Under the pieces are notes generated by a model. The model was not told where the DNA came from. It searched no databases and was given only the letters and a program-made list of their open reading frames with translations. DNA of 64,000 bases from assembly GCF_900142605.1 (NCBI RefSeq), contig NZ_FRBL01000006.1:124001-188000 (forward strand). Direction: 5' to 3'. Origin of the DNA: Chitinophaga jiangningensis. GTDB taxonomy: Bacteria; Bacteroidota; Bacteroidia; Chitinophagales; Chitinophagaceae. Of this stretch, positions 9,584-18,519 are shown piece after piece. The translations under genes were made by a program, and so were the position numbers. The number at the start of each line of letters is the position of its first letter. Within the stretch, counting starts at the first letter, position 1.

Positions 9584-9653
9584 GCATCCCCCGTCGCCTT
9601 GGGCCACGGGGGATGCCATAAAAAAAACGAGTCCTGAAGGGGCTCGTTTTTTT
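9584..9653. terminator. Tandem hairpin terminators
   Basis: Hairpin one has an 11-bp stem (GCATCCCCCGT, 9584-9594, with 9606-9616). Hairpin two spans about 9621-9653, with A- and T-runs on its flanks around ACGAGTCC. They lie between the convergent amidohydrolase and tyrS genes, so they can serve both directions. Confidence 0.75.
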
Positions 9654-9656
9654 ATG

Positions 9657-10940
9657 CTATATCGCTTTCAGCAGATAATAATTTTTCTTTCCTTTTTGTA
9701 TGAGGATATATTTATCTCTCAGCAGCGCTTCTGTGTTCACCACTTTGTCAATCCCTTCAACTTTTACTTTATTGATGCTTACTCCGCCACCTTGTACCAT
9801 TTTACGGGCTTCTCCTTTGCTTGGGAAGATGCCGGTGTCGGCCAGGAGAGAAACAATGTCCTTGCCTGCTTGCAGCTCGGCTATGGCTACTTCCATTTGT
9901 GGAACACCAGCCATTACGTCCAGCAATTGCTCTTCTGTGAGTGAGAGCAGCAATTCAGCAGTATCGTTTCTGAACAGCATTTCAGAGGCCTGTACTGCAA
10001 AGTCATAAGCCGCTTCACCGTGGATGAATACAGTTACTTCTTTTGCGAGGCGTTTTTGCAAAATGCGTTTTTCAGGTGCTTCACGGTGTTGTGCAATCAG
10101 TTCTTCCACTTCCGGTTGGGTGAGGAAGGTGAAGATTTTGATGTAGCTTTCAGCGTCTACGTCAGTGGTGTTGAGCCAGAACTGATAGAAGGAGTAAGGA
10201 GAAGTGCGGCTGCTATCCAGCCATACCGTACCTGACTCCGTTTTGCCGAATTTGGTACCATCTGCTTTTTTGATGAGTGGGCAGGTAAAAGCAAAGGCTT
10301 CTCCGCCTGCTTTACGACGCACCAGCTCCGTACCTGTTACGATGTTGCCCCACTGGTCGGAGCCACCCATCTGCAGTTTACAGTTTTTGGCGGTGTAGAG
10401 GTGGAAGAAGTCGTACCCCTGGATGAGCTGATAAGTAAATTCAGTGAACGACATCCCATTTTCGCCTTCCAGTCTCTTTTTTACAGAGTCTTTGGACATC
10501 ATGTAGTTCACGGTAATATGTTTACCGGTATCGCGGATAAAGTCGAGGAAGGTGATATTTTGGAACCAGTCGAAGTTATTCACCATTTCCGCCGCGTTAG
10601 GCTTGGCAGGGTCGAAATCGAGGAATTGTTCCAGTTGGGCCTTGATACCGGCTACGTTTTTAGCCAGTGTTTCCAGGTCCAGCATTTTTCTTTCTTCTGC
10701 TTTGAAGGAAGGATCGCCCACCATTCCGGTAGCACCACCTACTAATGCCAGGGGTTTGTGACCTGCCTTTTGCAGGTGTACCAGCAGCAGGATAGGGACC
10801 AGGCTGCCGATGTGCAATGATGCTGCAGTGGGGTCAAAGCCGATATAAGCAGTGGTCATTTCCTTTTGCAGTTGCTCTTCAGTGCCGGGCATCATATCCT
10901 GTAGCATGCCACGCCAGCGCAGTTCTTCTATCAGATTCAT
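9657..10940 (-). CDS. tyrS: Tyrosyl-tRNA synthetase
   Basis: Charges tRNA-Tyr with tyrosine in the cytosol. The 427-residue protein is a full-length bacterial class Ic synthetase. It has YIGFDPTAASLHIGSL near residue 32 (HIGH-type motif, residues 43-46), the tyrosine-binding region with QGYDF and GGSDQWGNI, KFGKTESG as the KMSKS-type loop near residue 230, and an S4 RNA-binding domain at the C-terminus (GEARKMVQGGGVSINKVKV). The gene stands alone, divergent from a lipoprotein gene. It has a consensus -7 box 24 nt upstream of its ATG. Confidence 0.97.
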   Translation of the reverse strand: MNLIEELRWRGMLQDMMPGTEEQLQKEMTTAYIGFDPTAASLHIGSLVPILLLVHLQKAGHKPLALVGGATGMVGDPSFKAEERKMLDLETLAKNVAGIKAQLEQFLDFDPAKPNAAEMVNNFDWFQNITFLDFIRDTGKHITVNYMMSKDSVKKRLEGENGMSFTEFTYQLIQGYDFFHLYTAKNCKLQMGGSDQWGNIVTGTELVRRKAGGEAFAFTCPLIKKADGTKFGKTESGTVWLDSSRTSPYSFYQFWLNTTDVDAESYIKIFTFLTQPEVEELIAQHREAPEKRILQKRLAKEVTVFIHGEAAYDFAVQASEMLFRNDTAELLLSLTEEQLLDVMAGVPQMEVAIAELQAGKDIVSLLADTGIFPSKGEARKMVQGGGVSINKVKVEGIDKVVNTEALLRDKYILIQKGKKNYYLLKAI

Positions 10941-10964
10941 GAGTCTAAAAATTTGTCAATTTTG

Positions 10965-10972
10965 CAAACCTA
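10965..10972 (-). promoter_or_regulatory. -7 box for tyrS
   Basis: Minus strand TAGGTTTG matches TAnnTTTG and is 24 nt upstream of the tyrS ATG. It shares a 261-bp AT-rich divergent intergenic region with the promoter of the lipoprotein gene. Confidence 0.5.
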
Positions 10973-11152
10973 CTGAAATAATAGGAATGGTTTTTTATTA
11001 AATAGTTACATGCACACCCACATGGAATTTTAAGGATTATTCTAGATGTGTAGTTTTTTTATAATCAATTAATTAACAGTATTATAGTGCTTTCAATCTA
11101 TATCAATTTTACAAACCCTAAAATTTCATATAAAGGGTTCGTGTACATCTTT

Positions 11153-11160
11153 TACTTTTG
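11153..11160 (+). promoter_or_regulatory. -7 box for lipoprotein gene
   Basis: TACTTTTG matches TAnnTTTG, 41 nt upstream of the ATG at 11202. No -33 TTG is seen at the ideal spacing. Confidence 0.45.
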
Positions 11161-11201
11161 CAGACTTTATAAAGTAATCTTATAAACCATCGGATATACC
11201 C

Positions 11202-12281
11202 ATGAAACAATTGTTGATAACTGGACTGGCGGTTGTAGTGTGCCTGATTTCCTGCTCGAAGAAAGAGTCGGGTACCACTCCTGAAACGCAACCACCGGTA
11301 GATACACCGGCAAAAAGTACTAAAATATATACTGCTACTGAGTTAACTGCCGCATCTGTGGCTTACCACGGCTCCATAATTAAAGGTGATTTGCCAGGTG
11401 CTTCTACGGATGCTGATGCGCCGGTGTTGGCTGCCGATATGGCTACGGCAACATATGTGGCCATCGCAAACCGTTATATCATTATACCTTTATTATTGAC
11501 GAAGGGTACTGCTGCGGGCGTAAATGCAAAGTTTGAAGGAGCAGATGCCTATTTTAGTGTAGACTTCTCCAAACCCCTACAGGCCCGAGTAACTGAACCA
11601 GTAAATGCCTTTAGCAGAGATGAACGCCAGGCTGACTCGCTGCTGATGATCCGGATTCCTGAAAATATAAGTAACAGCGAATTTAAACTACTGGTAGCTG
11701 TGAAAGATGCCGCAGGTAATGTAAGTAATACCGTAAATCTCAAAGTTACCCTGTTTAACACAAAATATGATACTACAATAAGGGCACTGTCTGGAAGGTG
11801 GTACAATAGCCGTTACAGAGCAAGTGATTTATTGCAATGGTCAAGTAGTTATGCACCAGTAGTAAGTAATACTGAGGTGAGGTGTGTGGATAATAAACTA
11901 ATCAGAGGTTGGGTTGCTGGTGTTGAGCCGTATGAGATTTTGAATAATCGCTACGTTCTGAATAACGAGTATATGCAGTTTGATACGGATGGGAGTGGCG
12001 TCAGCGAAATGAGTGATTCCACATATATACTCTCTATCAACAATAGTACCTGTGATAAGCCATTTTACAATGTTCAAAAGCGTGTTAAAAAGAGCTACTT
12101 TGGTTGGTACTATCATACAGTTACCAAGCGATTTTACAGGGTCGACGAAGTGATTAACGGTGCATACCCGACTGATATTACAGTATTTGTTGTAAATGCT
12201 ACATTAGAGAACGGCAACCTGATATTTACTGATGAGAAAGGATGGCAAACAGAATATGTACGTTTAGAGCCTACTCATTAA
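11202..12281 (+). CDS. Hypothetical lipoprotein
   Basis: A 359-residue protein with a lipoprotein signal: MKQLLITGLAVVVCLISC, lipobox LISC, Cys18. A short linker follows, rich in Ser, Thr and Pro. After that comes a region that looks like one or two beta-sandwich domains (YFSVDFSKPLQARVTE, FKLLVAVKDAAGNVSNTVNLKVTLFN), typical of an immunoglobulin-like repeat. The C-terminal half is Tyr/Trp-rich (GRWYNSRYRASDLLQW) and resembles outer-surface lipocalin-like pieces, but I do not recognise a family. It is probably anchored in the outer membrane. It stands alone between tyrS and the nucleotide-sugar operon. Its GC content looks lower than that of its neighbours. Confidence 0.7.
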   Translation: MKQLLITGLAVVVCLISCSKKESGTTPETQPPVDTPAKSTKIYTATELTAASVAYHGSIIKGDLPGASTDADAPVLAADMATATYVAIANRYIIIPLLLTKGTAAGVNAKFEGADAYFSVDFSKPLQARVTEPVNAFSRDERQADSLLMIRIPENISNSEFKLLVAVKDAAGNVSNTVNLKVTLFNTKYDTTIRALSGRWYNSRYRASDLLQWSSSYAPVVSNTEVRCVDNKLIRGWVAGVEPYEILNNRYVLNNEYMQFDTDGSGVSEMSDSTYILSINNSTCDKPFYNVQKRVKKSYFGWYYHTVTKRFYRVDEVINGAYPTDITVFVVNATLENGNLIFTDEKGWQTEYVRLEPTH

Positions 12282-12436
12282 AAGACAATGTATTAAGCGT
12301 GGTTTTCCTTAATACAGAAAGCCACGGATTTTTATTTCCCCAAATACGGTTTCTGTTAAAAATGAATATTGTAAGTTAAATCTTGTTGATGGTAACAGGA
12401 CTTCGGAATAGGTCAAAAAGTGATAGTTATACAACT

Positions 12437-12472
12437 AAAAAGTTCGCACTTCAGATGAAGTGCGAACTTTTT
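12437..12472. terminator. Terminator of the nucleotide-sugar operon
   Basis: A perfect 16-bp stem (AAAAAGTTCGCACTTC with its complement) around an AGAT loop. It carries A and T tracts at the two ends and can therefore act in both directions, for the lipoprotein gene and for rmlD. Confidence 0.85.
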
Positions 12473-12485
12473 AATATTTATTTTA

Positions 12486-13352
12486 TCAAATAAATTTCAG
12501 GCATTCTGCCAAACTTTCCCGCCAGTAAGGAATTTCAATACCAAAAGTGGCCTTGATTTTCTCCTTGTTCATCACACTGTAAGCAGGTCTTTTAGCCGGA
12601 GTAGGATACTTATCAGAGGTGATAGGCAATACACGGGTAGTAGCGCCGGTAAGCTCTTTAATTGCTACAGCAAAGTCATACCAGCTGGTAACACCTTCAT
12701 TGCTGTAATGATATACCCCGCCAATAGCAGCATCAGGCTGCGCAAAGCGATGTTGCAATATCTGAAGTAACACCTTTGCCAGGTCTACCGCATAGGTAGG
12801 CGTTCCTGCCTGATCAAACACTACATTCAGTTCGGGTCTTTCCTGCATCAGCTCTTTCATACGTTTGGCGAAGTTGATACCAAACTCAGAATACAGCCAG
12901 GAAGTACGCACCACAATGTTATTTTCATTTATACCCATTACAGCCGCTTCACCGCGCATTTTTGAACTGCCGTATACACTCTGCGGATCGGTATCGTCCG
13001 ATTCCTTGTATGGTACACAGGCATTACCGTTGAACACGTAATCAGTAGAGATCTGTATCAGGGAGGTGTTATGTGCAGCACAGGCCTCTGCCAGATTAAG
13101 CGGCCCCTGGAAATTCAGTACAAATGCAGTGTCTTCATCACTTTCAGCTTTATCAACGGCCGTATAGGCGGCACAGTTAATGCAGGCATCTGGTGTATTT
13201 TCACTGAAATAGTTATTTACTGCTTCAGCATCCGTAATGCTCAACGTATCGTAATCTGTATAAATCAGGTTGAAATCAGGAAACTCGCCGGCTATCTTTT
13301 TAATAGCGTGACCCAGTTGACCATTACCTCCGGTAATCAGAATATTTTTCAT
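12486..13352 (-). CDS. rmlD: dTDP-4-dehydrorhamnose reductase
   Basis: Catalyses the last step of dTDP-L-rhamnose synthesis, the NAD(P)H-dependent reduction of dTDP-4-dehydro-L-rhamnose. It is a 288-residue short-chain dehydrogenase with GGNGQLGHAI at the N-terminus, NCAAYTAVDKAE, STDYVFNG and the catalytic YGSSKMRGE. It is the last gene of a tightly packed minus-strand operon, 8 bp after rmlC, and is followed by a strong hairpin terminator at 12437-12472. Confidence 0.95.
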   Translation of the reverse strand: MKNILITGGNGQLGHAIKKIAGEFPDFNLIYTDYDTLSITDAEAVNNYFSENTPDACINCAAYTAVDKAESDEDTAFVLNFQGPLNLAEACAAHNTSLIQISTDYVFNGNACVPYKESDDTDPQSVYGSSKMRGEAAVMGINENNIVVRTSWLYSEFGINFAKRMKELMQERPELNVVFDQAGTPTYAVDLAKVLLQILQHRFAQPDAAIGGVYHYSNEGVTSWYDFAVAIKELTGATTRVLPITSDKYPTPAKRPAYSVMNKEKIKATFGIEIPYWRESLAECLKFI

Positions 13353-13360
13353 GACGCGTA

Positions 13361-13921
13361 TTATCGGTTGTAAGTAAAGTTATGTGCGATGTCAGCCAGT
13401 TTTGGAAGAACCAGATCCTTTTCAGATACCACGGCATCTTTCAGATCAATTCCCCAGTCAATTTTCAATGCAGGGTCATTGAAAATAATACCGCCTTCAC
13501 TCGCTTTATGATAGAAATTATCACACTTGTACATCACTTCAGCAGTTTCACTGATAACGGCGTAGCCATGTGCAAACCCTTGTGGAACCAGCAGTTGCTT
13601 TTTGTTTTCAGCACTCAGTTCAATGGCAAATGATTCACCATAGGTAGGGGAGCCGGTACGGATGTCGACTGCCACATCAATAATACGTCCTTCGAGCACC
13701 CTTACCAGTTTGGTTTGAGCGTATGGCGCCAGCTGATAGTGCAGTCCACGTAATACACCATAGGTGCTACGGGCTTGGTTATCCTGTACAAACTTATAGT
13801 CGATACCGGCAGCACTGAAAGTATTGGCATTGTAACTTTCGAAGAAGTAGCCACGATGATCACCGTGTACCACAGGTTCAAATACCAGCAGATCCGGTAT
13901 ATGTGTTTCTATAAATGGCAT
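13361..13921 (-). CDS. rmlC: dTDP-4-dehydrorhamnose 3,5-epimerase
   Basis: Epimerises dTDP-4-dehydro-6-deoxyglucose at C3 and C5. The 186-residue cupin has the family pattern: IPDLLVFEPVVHGDHRGYFFESYN, FVQDNQARSTYGVLRGLHYQ with the catalytic His, LVRVLEGRIIDVAVDIRTGSPTYG, and VPQGFAHGYAVIS. It lies between rmlB (3 bp upstream) and rmlD (8 bp downstream), so the genes are surely co-transcribed. Confidence 0.95.
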   Translation of the reverse strand: MPFIETHIPDLLVFEPVVHGDHRGYFFESYNANTFSAAGIDYKFVQDNQARSTYGVLRGLHYQLAPYAQTKLVRVLEGRIIDVAVDIRTGSPTYGESFAIELSAENKKQLLVPQGFAHGYAVISETAEVMYKCDNFYHKASEGGIIFNDPALKIDWGIDLKDAVVSEKDLVLPKLADIAHNFTYNR

Positions 13922-13924
13922 AGT

Positions 13925-14980
13925 TTATCTTTTCTGGTATTGCTCGCTGTAATATTGTTGATAAGCCCCGCTGGTTACGTGATCCAGCCATTCCTGATTT
14001 TGGAGATACCAGTCTACCGTTTTCTCCAACCCTTCTTCAAACTGAAGGGAAGGTTCCCAGCCCAGTTCCTTATTCAACTTGGTGGCATCGATAGCATAGC
14101 GCAAATCGTGGCCGGCACGGTCTTTTACAAAAGTAATCAGTTGTGCACTGGTGCCTTCAGGGCGTCCCAATTTTTTATCCATCACCTTGCAGAGGAGTTG
14201 AATCAGGTCAATATTCTTCCACTCGTTAAATCCGCCGATGTTGTATGTTTCTCCCAGGCGGCCGTTGTGGAAAATAGTGTCGATAGCACGGGCATGATCC
14301 TCAACAAACAACCAGTCGCGTACATTTTCGCCTTTACCGTATACCGGAACAGGCTTGTTATTCTTGATATTATGAATTGCCAGTGGAATCAACTTCTCCG
14401 GAAAATGGTGTGAGCCGTAGTTATTGGAACAGTTAGAAATAATAGCAGGCAGATGGTAAGTGTGATAGTAGGCCATCACAAAGTGATCGGAACTCGCTTT
14501 CGATGCAGAATACGGAGAACGTGGATCATAGGAAGTTTCTTCTGTAAAGAAGCCTTCTTCACCCAGTGATCCATAAACCTCATCGGTAGATACGTGATAG
14601 AACAGCTTGCCTTCCTCGTTTCCTTTCCAGTACTTTCTGGCAGTATTCAGCAACACGGCAGTACCCAGCACATTCGTTTTGATGAATGCCAGCGGTTCCA
14701 TGATAGACCTGTCTACATGGCTTTCCGCTGCCAGGTGTATCACCCCGTCGAAGGCATAACGCTGGAAGAGTGCATCTACAAAAGCCTCATCCATAATATC
14801 ACCTTTCTCGAAAATATAATTAGGCTTTTCTTTTACATCCTTCAGGTTTTCCAGATTACCGGCATAAGTCAGCGCATCGAGATTTACGATCTGGTAATCA
14901 GGATACTTGTTTACAAATAATCTGACTACATGTGAGCCAATAAAGCCGGCGCCACCGGTAATTAAAAGTTTCCGCTTCAT
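13925..14980 (-). CDS. rmlB: dTDP-glucose 4,6-dehydratase
   Basis: Converts dTDP-glucose to dTDP-4-dehydro-6-deoxyglucose. The 351-residue extended SDR has GGAGFIGSHVV for NAD binding, HLAAESHVDRS, STDEVYG, the catalytic YSASKASSDH, and the C-terminal VKDRAGHDLRYAIDATK characteristic of RmlB. It is followed 3 bp later by rmlC. The thymidylyltransferase rmlA, which makes its substrate, is not in the operon or anywhere in the window. Confidence 0.95.
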   Translation of the reverse strand: MKRKLLITGGAGFIGSHVVRLFVNKYPDYQIVNLDALTYAGNLENLKDVKEKPNYIFEKGDIMDEAFVDALFQRYAFDGVIHLAAESHVDRSIMEPLAFIKTNVLGTAVLLNTARKYWKGNEEGKLFYHVSTDEVYGSLGEEGFFTEETSYDPRSPYSASKASSDHFVMAYYHTYHLPAIISNCSNNYGSHHFPEKLIPLAIHNIKNNKPVPVYGKGENVRDWLFVEDHARAIDTIFHNGRLGETYNIGGFNEWKNIDLIQLLCKVMDKKLGRPEGTSAQLITFVKDRAGHDLRYAIDATKLNKELGWEPSLQFEEGLEKTVDWYLQNQEWLDHVTSGAYQQYYSEQYQKR

Positions 14981-14999
14981 GGGAATTAAAATATCGGTT

Positions 15000-15944
15000 T
15001 TATTTTGATAATGCTTTTTTGAAATATTCGTAGGTAATCCTCAAGCCCTCTTCCCTGCCTACTTTAGGTGCCCACGACAAAAGTGTACGGGCCTTGGTAA
15101 TATCAGGCTGGCGTTGCTTAGGATCATCTTTAGGCAGCGGAAGATAAACTATTTTTTGTTTTGAGCCGGTTAAGCGGATTACTTCTTCTGCAAACTGGTT
15201 AAGTGTGATCTCTTCGGGGTTCCCAATGTTTACAGGTAAATGGTAATCTGATAATAGCAGCCGGTATATGCCTTCTATGAGGTCTTCCACATAACAGAAA
15301 GAGCGGGTTTGGCTGCCATCACCAAATACCGTGAGGTCTTCGCCGTTTAATGCCTGACTCATAAACGCCGGTAGAGCGCGGCCATCGTTGAGTCGCATCC
15401 GCGGTCCATAGGTATTAAAAATGCGGACAATCCGGGTTTCTACGCCATGGAAATTGTGGTAAGCCATGGTAATGGATTCCAGGAAGCGCTTGGCTTCATC
15501 ATATACCCCTCTTGGCCCTACCGGGTTTACATTGCCCCAGTATTCTTCCGGCTGCGGATGTACGGTAGGATCGCCATATACCTCTGAAGTGGAAGCAACC
15601 AGGATCCTGGCCTTCTTTTCCTTTGCCAGTCCCAGCAAATTGTGGGTACCCAGTGAACCTACTTTTAATGTCTGTATAGGCATTTTCAGGTAATCAATGG
15701 GGCTCGCGGGGGATGCAAAGTTCAGAATGTAGTCAAGTTTACCGGGAACGTGCACAAACTTCGTCACATCGTGATGGTAATACTCAAAGTCAGGTAAGGG
15801 GAACAAATGTTCGATGTTGCTGATGTTTCCTGTAAGAAGGTTGTCCATGGCAATGACATGGTATCCTTCCTTGATAAAGCGATCACAAAGGTGTGAGCCC
15901 AGGAAGCCGGCTGCGCCGGCTATCAGGATTCTCTTTTTTTCCAT
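15000..15944 (-). CDS. UDP-glucuronate decarboxylase (UDP-xylose synthase)
   Basis: A 314-residue extended SDR that probably converts UDP-glucuronate to UDP-xylose. It shows GAAGFLGSHLCDRF, then DNLLTGNISNIEHL, NFASPASPIDYLKMP, STSEVYGDP, the catalytic YDEAKRFLES and IVRIFNTYGPRM. The segment ASPASPxxY is typical of UXS enzymes and separates it from RmlB and GalE. The preceding gene, ugd, makes UDP-glucuronate, which supports the assignment. The gaps are 12 bp to ugd and 19 bp to rmlB, consistent with one transcript. Confidence 0.88.
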   Translation of the reverse strand: MEKKRILIAGAAGFLGSHLCDRFIKEGYHVIAMDNLLTGNISNIEHLFPLPDFEYYHHDVTKFVHVPGKLDYILNFASPASPIDYLKMPIQTLKVGSLGTHNLLGLAKEKKARILVASTSEVYGDPTVHPQPEEYWGNVNPVGPRGVYDEAKRFLESITMAYHNFHGVETRIVRIFNTYGPRMRLNDGRALPAFMSQALNGEDLTVFGDGSQTRSFCYVEDLIEGIYRLLLSDYHLPVNIGNPEEITLNQFAEEVIRLTGSKQKIVYLPLPKDDPKQRQPDITKARTLLSWAPKVGREEGLRITYEYFKKALSK

Positions 15945-15956
15945 ATTAGAAAAGCG

Positions 15957-17270
15957 TTAAGAAACAACAGGAGTACGGCCTACGCTCTCGTAATGATAAC
16001 CCAGTTCACTCATACGGCTTACTTCAAATAGGTTTCTGCCATCAAAAATGGCTTTATTTTTTAATGCTGTTGAAATTTTGTTGAAGTCCGGTGTTCTGAA
16101 AACACTCCATTCGGTACAAATAATCAGTGCATCGGCATTTTCCAGGCAGTTGTACTGGTGTTCGCCATAACTGATTTTATCGCCCATCACCTGTTTCACA
16201 TTACCCATGGCTTCCGGATCAAACACAGCTATAGTAGCGCCTTCTGCTAAAAGGTAATCTATCATATATAATGCCGGCGCTTCCCTGATATCATCTGTAT
16301 TTGGTTTAAACGCCAGTCCCCACATCGCAAAGTGCTTACCTTTCAGGTCATTGCCGAAGTAGGCTTTGATCTTAGGTATCAAAAACAGCTTCTGGGCTTC
16401 GTTTACATCCATCACGGCGTTCAGGATCTTAAAGTCGTAATTGGCTTCTTCTGATGATTTTACCAATGCCTGAACGTCTTTTGGAAAACAGCTGCCGCCA
16501 TATCCGATGCCGGGAAACAGAAAACGCTTGCCGATGCGATCATCGCTACCAATACCACGGCGTACCATATCCACATCAGCTCCCAGCTTTTCACACAAAA
16601 TAGCAATCTCGTTCATAAACGAGATTTTGGTGGCCAGGAAGGAATTAGCAGCGTACTTGGTGAGTTCGGCCGACTTCTCATCCATATAAATCACCGGGTT
16701 GCCCTGGCGTACAAATGGTGCGAAAAGTTCGCCCATCACCTTACGGGCCTTCTCTGATTCCGTACCGATTATCACACGGTCAGGTTTCATGAAATCATCT
16801 ACCGCCACACCTTCTCTTAAAAACTCCGGATTGGAAACCACATCGAAAGGAACAGTCGTATTACGGGCAATTGCCGCCGCCACCTTTTCGGCAGTGCCTA
16901 CAGGTACGGTGCTTTTGTCTACAATAACGGTATAATCTGTAATCAGTTTTCCCAGCTGGTCAGCTACACCTAACACATAGGAGAGGTCCGCAGCCCCGTC
17001 AGCACCGGGAGGGGTTGGCAAAGCGAGAAAGATAACGGCTGCTTCCTTTATACCTTCCTCAAGGCTGGTAGTAAAGTGCAGGCGGTCTTCTTTGAGGTTT
17101 CTTTCGAATAGTTTTTCCAGACCGGGTTCATAGATGGTAATCTGGCCGGAAGATAATTTCTGTACTTTGTTGGCATCGATGTCTACACAGGTAACATCGT
17201 TTCCTGTTTCTGCAAAACAGGTACCGGTTACGAGTCCTACGTAACCGGTACCCACTACTGTAATCTTCAT
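15957..17270 (-). CDS. ugd: UDP-glucose 6-dehydrogenase
   Basis: Oxidises UDP-glucose twice with NAD to give UDP-glucuronate. The 437-residue protein has the N-terminal Rossmann motif GTGYVGLVTGTCFAE, the central helix region with EKSAELTKYAANSFLATKISFMNE, the active-site Cys261 in GIGYGGSCFPKDV, and the C-terminal UDP-binding domain (WGLAFKPNTDDIREAPA). It overlaps the aminotransferase gene by 4 bp and precedes the UDP-glucuronate decarboxylase, giving a UDP-glucose to UDP-xylose sequence of steps within one operon. Confidence 0.95.
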   Translation of the reverse strand: MKITVVGTGYVGLVTGTCFAETGNDVTCVDIDANKVQKLSSGQITIYEPGLEKLFERNLKEDRLHFTTSLEEGIKEAAVIFLALPTPPGADGAADLSYVLGVADQLGKLITDYTVIVDKSTVPVGTAEKVAAAIARNTTVPFDVVSNPEFLREGVAVDDFMKPDRVIIGTESEKARKVMGELFAPFVRQGNPVIYMDEKSAELTKYAANSFLATKISFMNEIAILCEKLGADVDMVRRGIGSDDRIGKRFLFPGIGYGGSCFPKDVQALVKSSEEANYDFKILNAVMDVNEAQKLFLIPKIKAYFGNDLKGKHFAMWGLAFKPNTDDIREAPALYMIDYLLAEGATIAVFDPEAMGNVKQVMGDKISYGEHQYNCLENADALIICTEWSVFRTPDFNKISTALKNKAIFDGRNLFEVSRMSELGYHYESVGRTPVVS

Positions 17271-18406
17271 GCAGGTTTCTGATTTAGAAATGATTTGACG
17301 GATTGAATAATGTGATCAAGTTGATCAGCGTCCATTTCAGTGTGTATTGGCAAGGAAATCACCTTGTGGGTGAGTGCGTCGGTTACTGGTAAATCAAATG
17401 CTGCACCACCAAATGCTGCGAACATCTTCTGACGGTGTGCGGGAACAGGATAGTAAATCATCGCAGGCACCTGCTTCTCAGCCAGGTATTGCTGCAATGC
17501 AAGTCTGTCAGCTCCTTCCAGCTGTAAAGTGTATTGATGGAACACGTGGTAGCTGTTAGCAGCACGATAAGGCGTTACAATCTGCGGAACGTCCGCAAAT
17601 GCTGCATCATAGGCATCGGCCACGGCGCGGCGTGCTTTTATATATTCATCCAGTAATGGCAGTTTGATACGTAATACGGCTGCCTGCACAGTGTCCAGAC
17701 GGGAGTTTACGCCTACCACATCATGGTAGTAACGGGCAGACTGACCATGGTTAGCTACCATACGGATTTGTGCTGCAATGGCATCGTCGTTGGTAAAAAT
17801 GGCACCACCATCTCCATAACAACCCAGATTTTTTGACGGGAAGAAAGAAGTACAACCGATATGCCCGATAGTACCCGCTTTTTTCTTACTGCCATCCTTA
17901 AAAGTATAATCTGCACCAATAGCCTGCGCATTATCTTCAATTACATAGAGGTTATGTTTTTTAGCGACTTCCATCATAGGCTCCATGTCAGCCACATGGC
18001 CATAGAGGTGTACCGGCACAATCGCTTTTGTTTTAGGGGTAATCGCTTTTTCAATCTGCGCCACATCCAGGCAATAGGTTTTCGGATCAATATCCACAAA
18101 CACCGGCTTCAGTCGCAGCAAGGCAATCACCTCGGCGGTAGCAATAAACGTGAAGGAAGGGGTGATCACCTCGTCTCCTGGTTCCAGTCCTAAGGCCATC
18201 ATGGCAATTTGCAACGCGTCAGTACCGTTGGCACAAGGTATAACGTGCTTTACATCTAAATACTGCTGTAATTCCTGAGAAAACTGCTGCACCGCTCCGC
18301 CGTTGATAAAGGCAGAACTCTCCAATACTTCCTGGATGGCTGCGTCAACCTGTGGTTTAATCTTGTTGTACTGGCGTTTCAAATCTACCATCTGAATAGG
18401 AACCAT
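17267..18406 (-). CDS. DegT/DnrJ/EryC1 aminotransferase (WbpE-like)
   Basis: A PLP-dependent sugar aminotransferase of 379 residues. It has ANGTDALQIAMMALGLEPGDEVITPSFTF, EDNAQAIGADY and the PLP lysine Lys192 in TSFFPSKNLGCYGDGGA, followed by GVNSRLDTVQAAVL. These stretches resemble WbpE, the UDP-2-acetamido-3-oxo-glucuronate aminotransferase of Pseudomonas, more than the 4-aminotransferases, but the exact substrate is inference. It is the first gene of the six-gene operon and overlaps ugd by 4 bp. A -7 box lies 34 nt upstream. The product is expected to enter an O-antigen or exopolysaccharide. Confidence 0.88.
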   Translation of the reverse strand: MVPIQMVDLKRQYNKIKPQVDAAIQEVLESSAFINGGAVQQFSQELQQYLDVKHVIPCANGTDALQIAMMALGLEPGDEVITPSFTFIATAEVIALLRLKPVFVDIDPKTYCLDVAQIEKAITPKTKAIVPVHLYGHVADMEPMMEVAKKHNLYVIEDNAQAIGADYTFKDGSKKKAGTIGHIGCTSFFPSKNLGCYGDGGAIFTNDDAIAAQIRMVANHGQSARYYHDVVGVNSRLDTVQAAVLRIKLPLLDEYIKARRAVADAYDAAFADVPQIVTPYRAANSYHVFHQYTLQLEGADRLALQQYLAEKQVPAMIYYPVPAHRQKMFAAFGGAAFDLPVTDALTHKVISLPIHTEMDADQLDHIIQSVKSFLNQKPA

Positions 18407-18440
18407 ATGCTCTGTATATTTTTATTTTGTTTAAAGTGTG

Positions 18441-18448
18441 CAAATTTA
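18441..18448 (-). promoter_or_regulatory. -7 box for the nucleotide-sugar operon
   Basis: Minus strand TAAATTTG matches TAnnTTTG, 34 nt upstream of the first operon gene (ATG at 18406). It sits in a 113-bp divergent region shared with the waaA promoter. Confidence 0.45.
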
Positions 18449-18472
18449 CAAAAATTGACGTTGGGAGGGGCC

Positions 18473-18480
18473 TATCTTTG
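18473..18480 (+). promoter_or_regulatory. -7 box for waaA
   Basis: TATCTTTG matches TAnnTTTG, 39 nt upstream of the waaA ATG. A TTG lies at 18455-18457, somewhat too close for an ideal -33 element. Confidence 0.45.
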
Positions 18481-18519
18481 TACCTCCCTTAATTTTGGGT
18501 AAAAGTACGCAAGCAAAAC

